A DNA stretch of 64,000 nt, taken from NCBI RefSeq assembly GCF_003265705.1, contig NW_020312966.1:23295962-23359961 (forward strand), written 5' to 3'. The position numbers were made by a program, and so were the translations under genes. Positions 12,341 through 22,297 of the stretch are shown piece by piece. This stretch comes from Callorhinus ursinus (taxonomy: Eukaryota > Chordata > Mammalia > Carnivora > Otariidae). The notes under the pieces are model-generated. The model worked only from the letters and a program-made list of their open reading frames with translations, was not told the DNA's origin and ran no database searches. Position 1 is the first letter of the stretch, and the number at the start of each line of letters is the position of its first letter.

Positions 12341-12530
12341 GGGGGTGCCTGGGTGGCTCAGTAGGTTAAGCAACCAACTCTTAGTTTCAGCTCAGGACAG
12401 GATCTCATGGGTTGTGAGATCGAGCCCCGTGATGGGCTCTGCGCTCAGCGGGAGTCTGCTTGGAATATTTTCATCCTCTGCCCCTTCCTCTCCTTTCTCT
12501 CTCAATAAATAAATAAATAAAATCTTTAAA
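12341..12530 (+). mobile_element. CAN-SINE, sense (older subtype, first of a pair)
   Basis: The head is gggggtgcctgggtggctca, with a body of the caaccaactcttagtttcagctcag subtype, a CT-rich stretch, AATAAATAAATAAAATC and an A tail. It is flanked by aaaaagaaacat-like sequence on both sides and directly followed by a second SINE. Confidence 0.9.
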
Positions 12531-12544
12531 AAAAGAAACATATT

Positions 12545-12716
12545 GGGATGCCTGGGTGACTCAGTCGGTTAAGCGGCTGCCTTCGGCTTGGGTCATGATC
12601 CCAGGGTCCTGGGATCGAGTCCCGCATCAGGCTCCTTGCTCTGCGGGGAGCCTACTTCTCCCTCTGCCTCTCTCTCTGTCTCTCATGAATAAATAAATAA
12701 AATCTTAAAAAAAAAA
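12545..12716 (+). mobile_element. CAN-SINE, sense (younger subtype, second of a pair)
   Basis: The body carries the gcggctgccttcggcttggg subtype with B-box-like gggatcgagtccc, then AATAAATAAATAAAATC and an A tail. It starts about 14 bp after the first SINE, in the same orientation. The flanking aaacatatt / aaaccatgt echoes the target of the first copy. Confidence 0.9.
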
Positions 12717-12720
12717 CCAT

Positions 12721-14060
12721 GTCAAATCACTCAGCAAATGAGTAAATGCTAAGGATGTTGTGATTCCTTAGGACTTTAAAGAATAGGGTTGGACTTCAGG
12801 AACATTGCTGAGCTTGCTCTGCCCCATCTCCTTCCAAAGAGTGAAATAAATAAATAAAAGCAAAATATTCACTGTCTGGGAAAGAAATTACTAGTAAGAC
12901 ATATGACAAGGATCAGTGTTGGGAGGGACTGCATATTTTAATTATGTATACAAATGACTTGGTACTGAGAACAAGATTTGCAAATTACACTAAATGGAGA
13001 GGGGGAGAGACACAGCACAGTAAATAATAAGGTACCCAAATGCCAAGCGGCAGCCAAGGATTTACATTATTATGTGTTATATGTGGGCTTAGAAGATGGA
13101 AAATGCAGATAAGTGTAAATAAATGTCAAATAATGTGCCCAGTGGCCAAGAAATATAGAAAGTGAATTTGAGATCAGGGGAACAGTGCTGCAGCATAATG
13201 ATCAGGACTGGAAGCAAACATGGGTTTGTCACACCCAAAACAAGCTTCCAGGGAAGCCAGAATATTTCTGTACAAATTGGGATGGAAGAGAAAATCTACT
13301 GCCCCTGGTACACAAACATCCACCCAATACCTTTCCAAGCACAAAGGCATTGGCTTCTCCATCGACTTCATCCATGATCTGCACGTAGCATTTTACTGGT
13401 ATTAAGAGGAAGCATGGAGTTACAGGGATGATTTTACTTAGTTCTAGGTCTGTCAATTTTGGTCTTGTTACTTCGTATCTCTGGACCTGTTTTCTCATCT
13501 GTAAAATGATAAGATAGGCTCAGTGATGTCCCTCACATTTACTAGAGGACCTCTTAGCCAGCTTTTATGACAAATGGTCACAGAGAGTTTGTCAGGGCTG
13601 AGATCCCTCTTTGTTGTGGTGGTCCCAGCACATGCATCTTGGGTACTTAGCACAGTAAGAAAACATTTGTTACATGTTGAATGAATGGTTAAATCCTTTG
13701 AGATATGCTGACTTTCATGATTCGGTTCATTCCTTGTTGAAATTTCTTTTTTGAAAAGGTCTTTACTATTTCAAATAAATATTTTCAAATTGAATTCCAG
13801 AAGTCAAGGAAATACCTAATTCATTCAAGAAGAAAAAACTGATTTTACTTACCTGGTTGTTTCTTGCCAAAATATCTCAGAGTTCAGAATCATACAAGAA
13901 TGATCTCAGAGTTTAGAGTCCCTGCTTGGAAGGCTGGGCTGTTTGCTGTCAATTTCTAAGGCAGTTTCACATTTGTTATTTCAATTTTTACAACAGTCTT
14001 TTGAGTTAAGAATTGTTAACACACCATCTGTTGTATAAATGAGAAAACCAAAATTCAGAG
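12721..14060. other. Mostly unique; weak MIR/L2-like patch
   Basis: Overlapping 65-89 codon frames on both strands at 13162-13498 lack recognisable domains. Positions 13440-13515 (ctggacctgttttctcatctgtaaaatg) resemble a sense MIR core. The rest is unassigned. Confidence 0.4.
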
Positions 14061-14067
14061 AAGAGCA

Positions 14068-14069
14068 AT

Positions 14070-14101
<32 letters not shown>

Positions 14102-14180
14102 CATATATATATGACTAGATATTTGACTACATAAAGACTATATATATATATATATACACACACACACATATATACATATA
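14068..14180. repeat. (AT)n/(AC)n compound microsatellite
   Basis: Two AT-rich dinucleotide tracts, 14070-14112 and 14140-14180, with acac interruptions and a short unique spacer. The 75-codon minus-strand frame here is a low-complexity artefact. Confidence 0.92.
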
Positions 14181-14324
14181 CAAATGGCCATTTTCTTTTT
14201 TCTTCCATTTTCTTAATTATATAAGTATTTCAGATAAAAACATTAAGATTGGAGAATCTCTAACACAACTTATGTAGGCAATAGCCTGAATACTACAGAT
14301 TCATTCCTTGAGGTAGTTGGTAGG

Positions 14325-14545
14325 GAGCTGGGAATCCAGATTCACACCCTGTGTGTGGATGCTGGCCTCCCCACTTACTAGTTGGGTAACTTTAGGCAAG
14401 TTACTTGAGTTTTCTAACGTTGAGTTGCCAGGTCTATAAAATGGCAATAATCATAATACCTACTTCATAGGGTTACTATGAAGTGAGATCATACATTTAA
14501 TGTAATCGGTGTGTAAAAAGTACTCAATGAATCCAAGCTCTGAGT
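14325..14545 (+). mobile_element. MIR SINE, sense
   Basis: The core cttactagttgggtaactttaggcaagttacttgag, the catagggttactatgaa segment and the 3' ctcaatgaat follow the MIR consensus order. This is an ancient, inactive tRNA-derived SINE. Confidence 0.85.
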
Positions 14546-14633
14546 ATGAAGAACATCTTAAAAATGAACTAAAACAGGCCTGAAATATACATTTTAACAC
14601 ATGGAAGATGAAGCTTAAGAAAGAAAGATTTTT

Positions 14634-14830
14634 TAAAGCTTTTATTTATTTATTTTAGAGAGAGCATGCACGAGTGTGGGGGGCCAGTAAGAGAGGGAGA
14701 GAGAATCTCAAGCAGACTCCCCACTGAGTATGAAGCCCAATGAGGGGCTCAATTTCATGATTCTGAGATCATGACCTAAGCCAAAATCAAGAATCAGTGG
14801 CTTAACCAACTGAACCACCCAGGTGCCCCA
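14634..14830 (-). mobile_element. CAN-SINE, antisense
   Basis: The tail ttttatttatttattttagag comes first and the tRNA-like head ends aactgaaccacccaggtgcc. The target duplication gaaagaaagattttt / gaaagaaatattttt lies at 14619-14633 and 14832-14846 with one mismatch. Its divergence suggests an older copy. Confidence 0.88.
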
Positions 14831-14849
14831 TGAAAGAAATATTTTTGAA

Positions 14850-15537
14850 GAATATTAATAACATAATAAAAATATGAGAGAAAAGAACAAGATACATAGC
14901 CTTACATTTAATATCACTTTGTTTATAAACAATATAAATGTTTGATGAAAAGATTGGAAAGATAACTCCAAAGTATTTGTATTATTCATTCCCTGGTGGA
15001 GAAATTATTGATGATATATTGATGAAGAGTGATTTCCTATTTCAGTGGCCTTACTAGAAAAGATGAAGCTTCTGGCAAATCATCTCACTTACTTAACCAA
15101 TGGAAATACTGCAAATACAAGTTCATTGCCTCACACTTCAACAAGAGGAATGAGCTGACCTTGCCTGGGCATTGTGAAAGGAAGTGTGTACTTCCATAGT
15201 GAACTCTGCAGAGCCGAGCATTACAAGAACACCATCCCACTCATGGAGGTTCTTCTTTAGCTTGTGTCTTATTAGCACTTCTATCATCATTAGATATATG
15301 AAAACAGGAAGTCAGGCTCGAGAACTAAAACATAGCTTTCAGAGCACCTTATAGTACTTCTTCAATGTAGATTGAAAGAATACAGGCCCAGAGCAATTAT
15401 ACGACTGGACAAGGTCCAGCAGCTGTCTAAGGAACAGCCTGGTCAGGAGTCCACAACTGGCAATCTTCAGGCCCTTGAATTTCCCCAAACATCCTTATGT
15501 CCAAGCGGAAGTACACTGATATATCCAGTCAAAATTG
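14850..15537. other. Unique sequence, nothing recognised
   Basis: No repeat family or convincing frame is visible. Confidence 0.4.
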
Positions 15538-15552
15538 CCTTACCTATATATT

Positions 15553-15803
15553 TTTTTTAATTTTTTTATTGTTATGTTAATCACTATATATTACATAATT
15601 TGTTTTGGTGTAGTGTTCCATGATTCATTGTTTGTTCATAACACCCAGTGCTCCACGCAGAATGTGCCCTCTTTAATACCCATCACCAGGCTAACCCATC
15701 CCCCTACCCTCCTCCCCTCTAGAAACCTCAGTTTGTTTTTCAGAGTCCATCATCTCTCCTGGTTCATCTCCCCCTCTGACTTACTCCCCTTCATTCTTCC
15801 TCT
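15553..15803 (-). mobile_element. Young LINE-1 3' UTR, antisense, short
   Basis: About 250 bp of reversed young L1 3' UTR with a poly-T head. A perfect 15-bp target duplication ccttacctatatatt lies at 15538-15552 and 15804-15818. The 114-codon frame at 15535-15879 runs through it and is not a gene. Confidence 0.93.
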
Positions 15804-15818
15804 CCTTACCTATATATT

Positions 15819-17583
15819 AATGAGGGAAAGGATATGGTTCAGCATATGTACCCAAATCAAGCATTTAAATCCAGAATAGCTTTTCAACAAGTCATCAAAG
15901 TTGCTTTGCCATTCTGTTCAAATGAAAACAATATTCAATACAACCAAACAAAAAATCAACCCCAAATCGAATCCTTTCTGATGCAGTTTTTACACGGTAA
16001 CTATAGCATTTCTACCTTTGAAGGTCACAAATACCCATGGTGTCATTCAGTCATCAAGAAATAATCATGGACAAAGGATAAATATTGTCTCACATAAGAA
16101 TTCTATTTTTTTCCTGAAGGGCAAAGTAATATAATTTGCATAATCTCAGAGATTTTTTTTTTATTACAAAGGCAAGAATGCCAAATCCCCTTTTCATGAA
16201 CGCTTCACATAATAAAAGTTAGGCTCATAGGCAGATAGGCAAGCCAATGCAGGCAGAATAATTAAGATCCATGACTATGAAGAGCTGGAAAGGGAGGTGG
16301 GCTTCTGGCAGTGAGGACTAATAGAGTAATTATGAAAAACCAGGGATAGTACCCTGGAAAGGAGTGGAAAAGGCCTTGAGACCTACTGGGTTTTGTCTCC
16401 AAAATGAAAATCTATCTGCAGGTAGATTTGATATGCAGTCTCCCCGCCACCAGACTGCCTGCCCAGAGGAAAGATGCACTCTGCATTTGAGGAGCAGCCC
16501 CAGTTCTGAAATTTGAGCAACTGAGAATTAATAGCTTCTAGGAAGGATGCCTGGGCGTCTTGCTTGTCTTCCCAAGAGGAATCAGCCTTCACGACTCCCA
16601 GATTCTCTACCCAAGGCTGTTCAGCTTAGACACAGAGATCTGAGCACTGGGAGTCGCGCCAATTATATTAAAAGTGAACAAGTCCCTTTTCTGCCTTGAT
16701 AGCAAGCCACAGAAGTACCGTTGATGTGGTCACCTGGTAATTCACCTCTTCATCAGAGAACATGAAAATCTTAAAGAATGAAAGACATATCTTGGAAGAT
16801 GACAAGGAGTCATAATGACAAGCTGTACAGGTTATCTAACTGGGCAGCATAAATAAAAGTTGAAAGAAATAGACCTGAAAAAGTATTTTACACATTAAAA
16901 AAAAAAATCCATAATTGCCTTCCGTGCTAGATTGTTAAAGGCAAAAACCGGGACCATTTACAAAGCAATTAGGTGTTATCCTGGGGAAAACAAAACATTA
17001 AAAAGAAGATTACACTCAATTGTTCAAAGCCTCTTCTTGTGCCCTGTAGGGGTCCTGTGCTTTACATGTGCCACTGAAGAGCTGACCTACCAGGGGTATC
17101 TGGTGAGGTTCTCCGAGCCAAGCCGCTGATGGCAGAGGACAGCTTCATTACAGTATGATAACACCTCAACTTTGCTGCTTGTTTGAGACCTGAAGTGCCC
17201 CCAACTATAATTGGATAGCTCCCCACATCTGAAGTCCAACATCATCGCCAGTCGTTGACAAACAGAGGACAAACTCAGCATCACACAGAAATTCCAAGGA
17301 CACATAAATACGTTGAGGAGAGTTGCTTCTAAAATATGAAGGGTGGGGGAAGGTAAAGAAAAAAGAGATGAAGAGCAGAGACCTTCCCCTGCTTGCATCA
17401 ACCTTGCAATCATCTCTTTGCCTCAGGACACTCCTCTTTATCAGCTGAAGCCTCTCGTTCCATTGTTTTCTCTCCTATTGGAGCAATTAAACAAAAATCA
17501 GGGTCTAGTGGTCACAATGCTTGCTGACATGGCTCACCTGGCACTTTCCAACTGGAAACTTGAGTCATGAATTCCTCCCATCC
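15819..17583. other. Unique sequence, nothing recognised
   Basis: Low repeat content. The longest frame is 108 codons, minus strand, 17087-17413, with no recognisable domain. Positions 16600-17560 are comparatively GC-balanced and repeat-free and could hold conserved non-coding sequence, but nothing specific supports that. Confidence 0.35.
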
Positions 17584-17701
17584 AACAAGGATGCTGTAGT
17601 CAGTACTTTTATTCCCTGGAGTGTGTGGAGTATGTGTCGCCTTCTAACAAGGATGCTGTAGTCAGTACTTTTATTCCCTGGAGTGTGTGGAGTATGTGTC
17701 G
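17584..17701. repeat. Tandem duplication, 56-bp identical copies, 62-bp period
   Basis: Copies at 17584-17639 and 17646-17701 are identical by eye, both running from aacaaggatgctgtag to agtatgtgtcg, with a 6-bp spacer. Such identity implies a recent event or an assembly artefact. Confidence 0.95.
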
Positions 17702-17909
17702 GCATTCTTCATTCCGTTATCTGCCCGATTGCAACGCCAGCCCCCCGACACCCCAGGTTTCCCTGAACTGCTATTTTCTCCTCTCTGCTTTATCTTCTAC
17801 TGATCTGCTGAGTCAACATGTGCTTTCTAAGAAGTAAAATATCTGTATTCCATATACACTTGTTCTGAACATGCAGCCAAAGTGAAATTCTTTTGGCTGG
17901 TACATTTTT

Positions 17910-18100
17910 TTTAAGATTTTATTTATTTATTTGAGAGAGAGAGAGAATGAGAGACAGAGAGCACGAGAGGGAAGAGGGTCAGAGGGAGAAGCAGACTCCC
18001 TGCTGAGCAGGGAGCCCGATGGGGGACTCGATCCCAGGACTCCAGGATCATGACCTGAGCCGAAGGCAGTCGCTTAACCAACTGAGCCACCCAGGCGCCC
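17910..18100 (-). mobile_element. CAN-SINE, antisense
   Basis: Reversed SINE with tail ttaagattttatttatttattt and head end aactgagccacccaggcgcc. Target duplication tggctggtacattttt (17894-17909) / tggccggtacattttt (18101-18116), one mismatch. Confidence 0.93.
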
Positions 18101-18324
18101 TGGCCGGTACATTTTTAAAGTTATTACCAGCTCCAACCTTTGGGGGCCTGTCAATTTGAACAACTATAGCTAGTTCAAATGGAAACTAAATGCAGTACTA
18201 GCAAGTAATTGCTCATTTTAGATTACAGTTGGAAAGATCAGAGTGTAAGTGGAAGTCTAATAGATGTCAGCACAGGTTTTATTAGTAGCTTTGACTATGC
18301 CTTAATTGTTCAATAACAAAGAGC

Positions 18325-18550
18325 TTTATAGCGCAATGATGAAGAGCAAATATCAGACCACTTGGATTTGAATCCCCGCTCCCTTTACCAGCTTAGCGAT
18401 CTTGACCTTCAGGAAACTATTCAATTTCTTAAAGCCCCAGTTTTCCCATCTCTAGAATGGATGTAATAATAGTATATTGTAGCAACATTTATGTGAGATA
18501 ATCTCTTAAGGGGTTAGCACAATGCAAATACATCATCCAGAACTAACAAA
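18325..18550 (+). mobile_element. MIR SINE, sense
   Basis: Order and motifs follow MIR: ttggatttgaatccccgctc, cagttttcccatctctagaatgg, then gtgagataatctcttaagg and a 3' aaggttagctgt. Confidence 0.75.
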
Positions 18551-18657
18551 GGTTAGCTGTGTTAGGAAAGTATTATAGAGAAAATGAACAGAATTAAGGT
18601 TCATTTTTCTTAAGGGATATCCTAGATAATTAGTAAAATCTCAATACATGAAATTTC

Positions 18658-18843
18658 GAGAGCAGAGATTCTCAAATTTTAGCATGCATCAGAATCATCT
18701 GGAGAGCTTGTTAAAACTCCCATTGCTGGACCCCAGTCCCAGTGTATCTGATTCAGTAGGATTGCGGTGGGGCCTGAGAATCTGCCTTCCTAACCAGTTC
18801 CCATATAATGCTGACGCTGCTGGTCCGGGGGCTCCCTGAGGAG
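18658..18843 (-). mobile_element. MER5A-like hAT-Charlie MITE, antisense
   Basis: The segment reads as reversed MER5A: ttctcaaattttagcatgcatcagaatca, ttgttaaaactcccattgctggacccc, gattcagtagg, ggggcctgagaatctgc. It is non-coding; the 63-codon frame over it is incidental. Confidence 0.85.
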
Positions 18844-18849
18844 AGGCGT

Positions 18850-20140
18850 TACTATAGCTAAAGGAGAGCAAGCTGAGGAACTATTAGGTACCTACCATGT
18901 GTCAGCCACTTTGTACACCTACCATATTTAGTCCACTGAAAGGCATTGATCTTGCTCTCTAGATATAAAAGCCACACTTGGAATTCAGTCATAAATTTTG
19001 CCATTCAGTTCTAAAAGGTTGACTAGTATTGAGATATTTTCTTGGGCAAGAAAATTATTTTCATTTACAGACATATGATTTGAATCAATCCTGCTCAATC
19101 ACTGTAGTTAAACAGATTTTTTGATCTATTCATATGCTTTGGAGGTTGAATAATATACTCTATCCTACCCTGTAAAATTTATATGCCAAAAGATTTGTCA
19201 TACCTAAATGAAAAAAAGAACACAAGGGAGGGAAGTAAGTGATAGGTCAGGAAATTAAATTCATAATAAAAGTATCACTTTCAACATCTTCTATTTTGGC
19301 ATTAATCCAAATTCAGATATCAGTAACATTCATTAGTTATTAGTAAAATTTTAATAAGAATATTAACAACTCTCTTTCTGATCATTATCAGCACTTTTCA
19401 AAAAATACAAGCTACATAATAAAATAACATCACAAAATAAACTGAAAGTTTAAATCTATGTCTCAAACTTTTCATGAGCACTTAGTGGAACATGATTTGA
19501 GAAAAAGAAAAGTTTGTTTAAAATGGGAATGGGATAAAGGGCTCTTTTAAACCCTTGAAACTCCATGTCCAAGATGAAGAATGAGGACGTTTCTACCTTT
19601 CATTTAAAATATTATTCAGAGTATAATTTTTGAAATCAGTTAAATCAATAAATGCCATGTAAAAGCCTGGTATGAACCAAGTGACCTCATTAATGCCAGC
19701 TTCACAGTTTAATGACATTCCATCATATTGAATGTTAAGGTGTAAAGTACAAATTAATCATGGCAATAGGAGTATGCAATTCCATTTTGTCTTGTTAGAA
19801 TGCATTAGTTGACTTTAGTTAATTTGACCTTCATAGCAATGACCAAATGAAACAACTTTTAAAATAAATGTGTAACAAGCCTTTATCTGGTGAAATGTAA
19901 TACCTTTTGCTTTCAAATAACTACTAGTGAGTAGCTGTTAGAGCAAAGCTTCTTACAAAATGCTTTCGTTTCACTACTTCTCAAATAGTAAGTCATTTGC
20001 ATGCTTCTATTAATGACTGATACCTAAAACTACTGGATTTTCCCCATTCCAGGAACATGTTCAAAGAACTGCAATCTTACAAATAAAATGTAATGAATGA
20101 CTTAATAGGAAAGCATTTCGTCTGCATTTCTCTCCACTTT
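18850..20140. other. Unique AT-rich sequence, nothing recognised
   Basis: No repeat family, gene or simple repeat stands out. Confidence 0.4.
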
Positions 20141-20158
20141 AAACACATTTCTCTATTT

Positions 20159-20350
20159 TTTTTTAAAGATTTGATTCATTTATTTGAGAGAGAGAATGAG
20201 AGATAGAGAGCACGAGAGGAAAGAGGGTCAGAGGGAGAAGCAGACTCCCCGTCGAGCAGGGAGCCCGATGCGGGACCCGATCCCGGGACTCCAGGACCAC
20301 GACCCGAGCCGAAGGCAGTCACCCAACCAACCGAGCCACCCAGGCGCCCC
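20159..20350 (-). mobile_element. CAN-SINE, antisense, with T-to-C-biased differences
   Basis: Reversed SINE with target duplication aaacacatttctctattt / aaacaaatttctctattt at 20141-20158 and 20351-20368. Compared with the copies at 17910 and 21859, it carries T-to-C differences at 20250, 20253, 20277, 20297, 20300, 20305 and 20332 (A-to-G on the SINE strand), with few others in the same span. Most create CpG. The 65-codon frame at 20184-20381 is SINE translation. Confidence 0.93.
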
Positions 20351-20368
20351 AAACAAATTTCTCTATTT

Positions 20369-20980
20369 GAGATTTTTTTAAAATAGAAATAAATGAGATT
20401 TTGAGAGACAGAATTTTATTGCTAGTAGTTTGAATATTTTTTTCTTCCACCAAAGCACAAACCAGAGCTTGCTTTTGCCTTTAAAAATGGGCAACAGATA
20501 TTCTTTATCTTACAAAACAAAGTCTAATTTTCCTGACAAGCATTGGTTAGCCAGATTACCCCATTCAGCCTTTTGGACACAGACATTTTCTAAAAGTTAA
20601 GACCACTGAGATAATAAGGAACAAAATGTGATGATAAAGGTTTGCTGAAAGAATAAGGAATTCTAGGCACATCTGATGAGTCTATTCACCAACAATTATG
20701 GAAGCCAGGCTCCCTACAGAAATAGCTATTCTCCAAGCTGTGTAATTATTGATCTGCAGATGCTGCACGTGAGCTGACTTTGGGAAGAAGCACTAACTCC
20801 AAACCCCTCTGCTTAAATATCATTAATTGAGCTTCTTCTACCTGTTAGCCATTATTCTAGAGATACAAAAAAAATTGTCCATCCATCCTCTCACCCCTGC
20901 CCCCAACTCAACCCCGTCTAGAGGGTTTGCAATCTCCTGAGAGAAAAGTTATGTGCACAGTCTGTCCTTCTTTTCCTTTG
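20369..20980. other. Unique sequence, nothing recognised
   Basis: No repeat, RNA gene or convincing frame is visible. Confidence 0.4.
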
Positions 20981-20989
20981 TTGTCCTCT

Positions 20990-21780
20990 GCTTGGTCCCC
21001 TGAACTCCAGCACACTGGGCTTCTTTTAGGTCCTTGAATGCATCGTGCTACCTCTTACCCCAGAGCCTGAGTACATGCTCTTCCCTCTCACTTGGAAAAT
21101 GCTCCCTGCCTTGACCATGGTACATATTACTCTTTCTTCAAGTGCCATAATTAACACTGTTTTCTCAGGGAAGCTATCGCTAACTCCCCATTATATATCC
21201 TCAAGGCTCTGAGATTTTTCCTTTATAGCAAGTATAGTCTTTCAATAACCATGTATTAGTAGAATTATTTGATCTACGTCTATATTGTCCACTTGTCAAC
21301 ATCAAATGTTCTTGGTTGCTTACCATGTGCCATGCACTGTGTCGAGAACATAAATGTGTTGGGAATTCATGCTGGGAAACAAGACAGAGTCCTTATCCTC
21401 ATGGAATAGTCATCAAATAAAAATCATAGTAAATACTATGAAAGAAATACACAATGTTTTATAATTGATAAAAGCCTATTTGATATAATGGGGTCAGGGA
21501 CACTGATGCATCAGAGATGAGATGGTACTAACAGAAAATGTATTCCAGGCACAGGGAAGAGCCAGTGAGAAAGGCCTTAAACCCAGAAGAGCGTCCTCCA
21601 GTGAAAATCATCAGACAAGGCAGGCAGGGCTGGGGTGTAGTGAGCAATGGGGAGAGGACCATGAGATCAGGATGCAGTGGTCAATCAGGCAATAAATCCC
21701 AGAGTTAAAGAAGGAGTTTTATTTTTACTCTGAACAAACTGAAAGAATGAAATCTTAGTACAACTGGGTAAGTCATGGCA
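20990..21780 (+). mobile_element. Ancient L2-like / mammalian-wide repeat remnants (tentative)
   Basis: Positions 21050-21240 (ttcttcaagtgccataatta, ttctcagggaagctatcgct, ctttatagcaagtatag) resemble the L2 3' region. Positions 21320-21600 (accatgtgccatgcactgtg, attccaggcacagggaagag) resemble another mammalian-wide repeat. Divergence is high and edges are uncertain. Confidence 0.4.
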
Positions 21781-21854
21781 CAAAAGGACAGCAAGTGGTT
21801 CTGCTGAAGAAGAATCATGAAGTACAAAGAGCATGGACAGGATAGTGCACTAGG

Positions 21855-21858
<4 letters not shown>

Positions 21859-21892
<34 letters not shown>

Positions 21893-22073
21893 TATTTATT
21901 TATTTGAGAGAGAGAGAGAATGAGAGATAGAAAGCACGAGAGGGAAGAGGGTCAGAGGGAGAAGCAGACTCCCTGCTGAGCAGGAAGCCCGATGTGGGAC
22001 TCGATCCCGGGACTCCAGGATCATGACCTGAGCCGAAGGCAGTCGCCCAACCAACTGAGCCACCCAGGCGCCC
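21859..22073 (-). mobile_element. CAN-SINE, antisense, long poly-T
   Basis: About 27 T are followed by ttaagattttatttattt and a low-divergence SINE body ending ccaactgagccacccaggcg. A perfect 15-bp target duplication agtgcactaggtctt lies at 21844-21858 and 22074-22088. The long tail and clean duplication suggest a young copy. Confidence 0.95.
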
Positions 22074-22133
22074 AGTGCACTAGGTCTTAAAGGGACTCGC
22101 CAAGAGGCAAAGGAGAGATTATCAAGTCTACAC

Positions 22134-22295
22134 ATGGTGCCTTGTTACTCACTTCTAAGACAACCGTTCTTTAGCCAACCTTCTGGAATAAAGAGGACAC
22201 GGCAATCACCCATGAAGCCCTGCTTATTGTTTCAATTTAACCACCTGAAAATAAAGAACTTCCTTTATGCCTTCGTATTAGAAAAAAAAAAAAAA
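22134..22295 (+). other. Unidentified cDNA-like segment with AATAAA and poly(A)
   Basis: About 148 bp ends with AATAAA at about 22251, then about 26 bp and a run of 14 A (22282-22295): the layout of an mRNA 3' end. I do not recognise the transcript. It abuts the 5' UTR of the RPL21 retrocopy, and the combined unit is flanked by aagtctacac at 22124-22133 and 24003-24012. This suggests a single chimeric retrotransposition, or an earlier retrocopy into whose tail RPL21 inserted. Confidence 0.5.
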
Positions 22296-22297
22296 TA

